A DNA stretch of 64,000 nt, taken from Megamerina dolium. Lineage: Eukaryota; Arthropoda; Insecta; Diptera; Megamerinidae. Within the stretch, counting starts at the first letter, position 1; every line of letters starts with the position of its first letter. Below are positions 60,085-64,000 of the stretch, one piece after another. The notes beneath the pieces were generated by a model, which did not search any database, had not been told where the DNA came from, and saw only the letters and a list, made by a program, of their open reading frames with translations. The stretch covers positions 13,409,277 to 13,473,276 of the forward strand of contig OY978526.1 in the NCBI GenBank assembly GCA_963854835.1, given 5' to 3'. A program made the position numbers and the translations under genes.

Positions 60085-62196
60085 GTCAGTAAGCTGCGAT
60101 CACCAGAGACAGCAGATGCATTTTCCACTCGACTATCGGATCTGCTTATGCAGAACACTCCTCCACTTGATGATACATGCGCACGGTGGACACATATATC
60201 CCACTCCATGACTACTGCTGCCGAGGAGGTAATCGGTTACTACCGGCCTCTGAGGAATGAGTGGTATGATCAGGAGTGTCGCGACGCTACCGCAGAGAAA
60301 GACGCCGCCTACAGAAAAACCCTGCGTGCAGGCGTAACGCGAGCTGTTAAGGAGCGGTATAGAGAGAAAAGGAGTGCAGAGAGACGTCTTTTCAGGCGCA
60401 AGAAGAGGGAGTTGGAAAGACGCGAGTGTGAGGAGATAGAGATGTGTACCGACAAGAATGAGACTCGAAAATTCTTTGAAAAGATCAAGCGCCTGAGTGG
60501 AGGTTTAAATCCCGGAGCCTCTTCTTGTCGTGATGGAAATGGGAATCTGGTTACGGATGTCCAGAGTGTACTGAGCCTATGGAGGGAACACTTCTCCACG
60601 TTACTGAATGGCGATACTACGAACAATTCCGCCAGTGGAGAAGAATGCCCGATAACCCCAATTACAGATGATGGTGTTGATGTTCCACCACCCGACTATG
60701 ACGAGGTTGAAACGGCCATTTTAAGGCTGAAGAACAACAAAGCTGCAGGTGCTGATGGCCTGCCTGCCGAGTTGTTTAAGACCGGAGGCGATGAGCTGCT
60801 CACCCGCATGCACCAGCTCATAAGCAGAATATGGTCGGATGAAAGCATGCCTGATGATTAGGGGCTCAGTGTTGTCTGTCCTGTACATAAAAAAGGAGAC
60901 CCCACAATTTGCGCTAACTACCGTGGAATAAGTCTCCTGAGCATCGCGTACAAGGTTCTATCGAGCGTACTGTGTGAAAGGTTGAAGCCTATGCTCAGCA
61001 ACCTGATTGGACCTTATCAGTGTGGCTTCAGACCTGGTAAATCCACCATCGACCAGATTTTCACACTGCGCCAAATCCTGGAGAAGACCCAAGAAAAACA
61101 GATCGACACACACCACCTATTTGTTGATTATAAAGCCGCTTTCGACAGTCCGGTAAGGGATTACCTCTACGCAACAATGTCTGAGTTCGGTATTCCTGCA
61201 AAGCTCATTCGACTTTGTAGAATGACACTGCATAACTCCCGTTGTGCAGTGAAAATTGGGAAGGACCTCTCCGCGCCGTTTAATACCGAACGGGGTTTCA
61301 GACAAGGTGATTCGTTATCGTGCGACTTCTTCAATCTTATTATGGAGAAAATAATACGAGCTGCTGATCTACGACATAATGGCACTATCTTCAACAAAAG
61401 TGTCATGCTGTTAGCGTATGCCGACGATATTGACATAATCGGCATGAACACGCGAGCAGTCAGTGCAGCATTCTCAGAATTGGAAAGAGAGTCGCGTCGG
61501 AAGGGTCTCACGATGAACGAGGGCAAGACGAAGTATCTAGTGTCAACAAACAAAGAGTCCCGGCGTCTTGGACAGCACGTCACTGTTGACAACTACGCTT
61601 TTGAAGTAGTAAGGGACTTTGTCTATCTTGGAACCAGCATTAACAGCAGTAATGACGTCAGCTTGGAGATCATGCGTAGGATAACTCTTGCTAACAGGTG
61701 TTACTTTGGGCTGAGTAAGCAATTGAGAAGTCAAGCCCTCTCTCGTAGAACGAAAACTACACTTTACAAGTCTCTCATCATGCCTGTCCTAACATATGGC
61801 GCTGAAGCCTGGACAATTCCCACCTCGGATGAGCGAATGCTTGGAGTTTTCAAGAGAAAAGTCCTACGCAAGATCTTTGGACCTATTTGCGTTGGTGGCG
61901 AGTACCGAATAAGGTACAACCATGAGCTGTACGAGCTGTATGCCGATATTGACATAGTAAAGCGCATCAAAATCCAGCGGCTGCGCTGGCTAGGTCATGT
62001 CGAGCGAATGGAAGAACACGCTCCAGCTAAGAAGGTGTTATATTCGGAACCCGCTGGAGGACGACGCAGAAGAGGAAGACCAAACCTCCGGTGGAAAGAC
62101 CAAGTACTGGAGAACCTGACGGCGCTTGGAATTTCTAACTGGCGCCAGCTAGCGAAGAACAGAGATGGCTGGCGAAGCATGTTATTTTCGGCCTAA
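60085..62196 (+). pseudogene. RTE reverse transcriptase domain with one premature stop
   Basis: From about 60085 the frame is open to 62196 apart from a TAG at 60859-60861, where relatives have Trp (MPDD-stop-GLSVVCP). It contains ILRLKNNKAAGADGLPAEL, the palm motif FVDYKAAFD, the RQGDSLS block and the catalytic LAYADDI (YADD at 61417-61428). It ends with the conserved RLRWLGHVERM and GRRRRGRPNLRWKDQV tail. The lack of other stops suggests a young copy. Missing sequence just before 60085 marks the second frame break. Confidence 0.88.
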
Positions 62197-62241
62197 ATCG
62201 ATATTCGGTTGTTATGGCCACATAAGTAAGTAAGTAAGTAA

Positions 62242-63770
62242 AATCGAGATAAGTTCTAAGTATCCATGTTGTGATGCAAGTTGATGTGACTTCAGAAAAT
62301 TCCAAATGAAGAAAACAAAAACGAATGATAAAAGAATAATTGAAAACATATAAGGAAGCCTCTATTGTGAATATATGTACATATACAATATATGTGCAGT
62401 CCTTCTGTATTGTGCTGTGATGTGATGCGCTGTACTGTGCAAAGTGCGTGCATCTTTTGACACTTTGTGTGCGATTATTTTGAATTTTCCTAGTTTCTTT
62501 TTCAATTTTATTTTGATTTTTCCTCTTTTTTGCTTTATATTTTTATTTTATATTTTATTATTCGTACGTACTACTTATTGCTGTGTATTGCTCCTACAGT
62601 TTCGCCTTATTTTAGGTTTTCAAGTGCATCAACTACTTTTGTAGTTGATTGTACTTATGTAGCACTGTGTATGTATGTATGCATATATGAGGGGGTATAT
62701 ACTCATGTAAGTATATATGGTATGTTAGAGTGTGCCCACAGCACATTTGAAACACTTGGCCACAGTCCCTAATGCACTATTAGCAGCACGATGAAAACGA
62801 TTCAAGATGATTCTCTTTTGTGTTTTTGTTTTTTTTTTGCATGTACCTATTGCTGCTTCTATGCACATTAGTGTATATTGTATAAGTATTTGTACCTACA
62901 AAAATAAAAGTAGATACTTATGTCATGTTTGGATAATTTTCTTTTGCGAGTGCGAGTGTATGTGTATGCTTTCTGGAGTGTGTGTTGTGAAGTTGCATTT
63001 TGCTCAAGCAACCGTGTAAATTGTTCTGACAGCTGTTTTTCATACGTATTTGTATGGTGTTGTTCATTTTATTGTTGTTGTTATTGTAGTACATGTTGTT
63101 GTTGTTGTTGTCCATATGCCCATTTCCTAAAGTTGACGCTTTATTTGCTGTTGCTGACATTTAAAAGATAAACAGAAATGACACTACACATATACGTATA
63201 TACATGTACGAATATTGTATGTGTGTGTGTGTTGTGTGTGTAGTACCTTGACCTTCTCCATATGCATCTACGTAAACATACGTTGTAAGCATTTGTACAT
63301 ATATACATATATATGATACTTATGCTTTGCAAATGTTTAATTAAAATGTATGCAAATGCTCAAGTACGTGTGTAAGAATATGTATGTAAGCGTATATGTT
63401 GGCTTATGTACATTGTGAATGTTTGTGGCAGTGTATAATTTGTTTCTATTACATTTTCCAGTTGAACAAACTTTCCCATATTGTTGCAATATGCAAAGAC
63501 ATCCTTATACATACACATATGCCAAGTATATTTATTGTACGATACTCACTAGTTTCAATGAAACTAGATACAATGAGTGCAATGAGTCACTTTGTCACTT
63601 TGTCACTTGGTTGTTGTAACAAATTAAAAATATTTTGTTAAAAAAAATTGTATTTATATTGTATTTAGGAGAAGTAAATGCAATACATAGATGAAATCGA
63701 GAATATTAAATAACATAATATTTTGTTTTTTAATCGGTTATTGCATTTTCTTATTTATGATTAAGAAAAC
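62242..63770. other. AT-rich intergenic DNA
   Basis: No exon is supported. GTT repeats lie near 63070-63110 and a GT run at 63221-63241. The open frames are low in complexity. Confidence 0.4.
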
Positions 63771-63779
63771 AACAAATTT

Positions 63780-63917
63780 GGGAAATTTTTTTTTATTCCT
63801 CAACATAATCTCCTTCTAGATCTATACACTTATCCTCGCGATATTCTATAGCTTCTATAGTAGTTTTTCAAATTACTTCCGCCATCTATATGTCAGGTCG
63901 GATAGTTCTGGGACGCA
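63780..63917 (-). mobile_element. Short internally deleted mariner remnant
   Basis: On the minus strand it begins with the family's terminal sequence (complement of gtcaggtcggatagttctgggac, 63894-63916) and the leader gatggcgg.agtaatttg. It jumps at once to the last codons of a transposase (KCIDLEGDYVEE then stop, about 63835-63800). The family is that of the copies at 1-980 and 42.8-43.3 kb. The 3' inverted repeat is not visible. Confidence 0.65.
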
Positions 63918-64000
63918 CTTGTAATATGAAAGTTTATGAAAGAGATCAATGTTTAAACTCGATGTATTATATTATTAAAATAATAATGTGCCCTTAACGA

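Larger units (their letters stand above)
58940..62241 (+). mobile_element. RTE-type non-LTR retrotransposon, nearly full length
   Basis: About 3.3 kb with, in order, a 5' untranslated part, an apurinic-type endonuclease, a reverse transcriptase and a very short 3' untranslated region. It ends in GTAA repeats (62224-62240). The single-polyprotein layout and short tail with tetranucleotide repeats fit the RTE clade. The segment is markedly more GC-rich than its surroundings. Two frameshifts and one stop separate it from an intact element. The 5' boundary is approximate, and the target duplication was not settled. Confidence 0.88.

Overview
This is eukaryotic, AT-rich nuclear DNA of a higher fly. 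The short introns with GT..AG ends, a peritrophin-type chitin-binding gene, abundant mariner-type transposons and non-LTR retrotransposons, and many CA, TA and GTT microsatellites all fit Diptera. A tephritid fruit fly is my best guess; the species is inference, not something I can read directly.

Genic part (about 1.6-24.3 kb). Four paralogous short-chain dehydrogenase/reductase genes of the membrane-anchored 17-beta-HSD11/13-like (SDR16C) type lie here. SDR-1 is on the plus strand (1617-4868) and its first exon is off the window or unrecognised. SDR-2, SDR-3 and SDR-4 form a head-to-tail tandem array on the minus strand (16163-24326), each with six exons whose splice junctions I could place to the base. 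They encode 326, 322 and 326 residues. Between SDR-1 and the array lies a secreted protein with three chitin-binding domains and a Thr-rich mucin-like linker (9162-10189, two exons, 311 residues). The SDRs probably act on lipid, steroid or retinoid substrates at the ER or lipid droplets. SDR-1 has lost the catalytic serine, and SDR-3 and SDR-4 share a 67-bp identical tract that looks like gene conversion.

Mobile DNA. A mariner copy opens the window. A LINE fragment sits inside an SDR-1 intron. Two mariner-type remnants lie between SDR-1 and the chitin-binding gene, one with intact inverted repeats and a SINE nested in it. A PIF/Harbinger element with TAA target duplications lies in an SDR-4 intron. 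A tRNA-derived SINE family has three copies. Two further transposase remnants of one Tc1/mariner-type family flank 10.8-15 kb, and an internally deleted relative lies at 53.2 kb. Other elements are a LINE 3' end at 34.3 kb, an element ending in TATACCCTGCAT with an internal dimeric tandem array at 36.7-38.2 kb, a MITE candidate at 41.3 kb, a mariner/Jockey mosaic at 45.5-47.5 kb, a 153-bp tandem array at 50.2-50.9 kb and a nearly full-length RTE-type LINE at 58.9-62.2 kb.

The rest (24.4-58 kb and 62.3-63.8 kb) contains no exon I can support. It is AT-rich, microsatellite-dense DNA, either intergenic or a very large intron. I found no CRISPR array, rRNA gene, functional tRNA gene or prokaryotic-type operon, and nothing that amounts to a new multi-gene system. 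The most informative signals are the divergence within the SDR family and the structures of the repeats.
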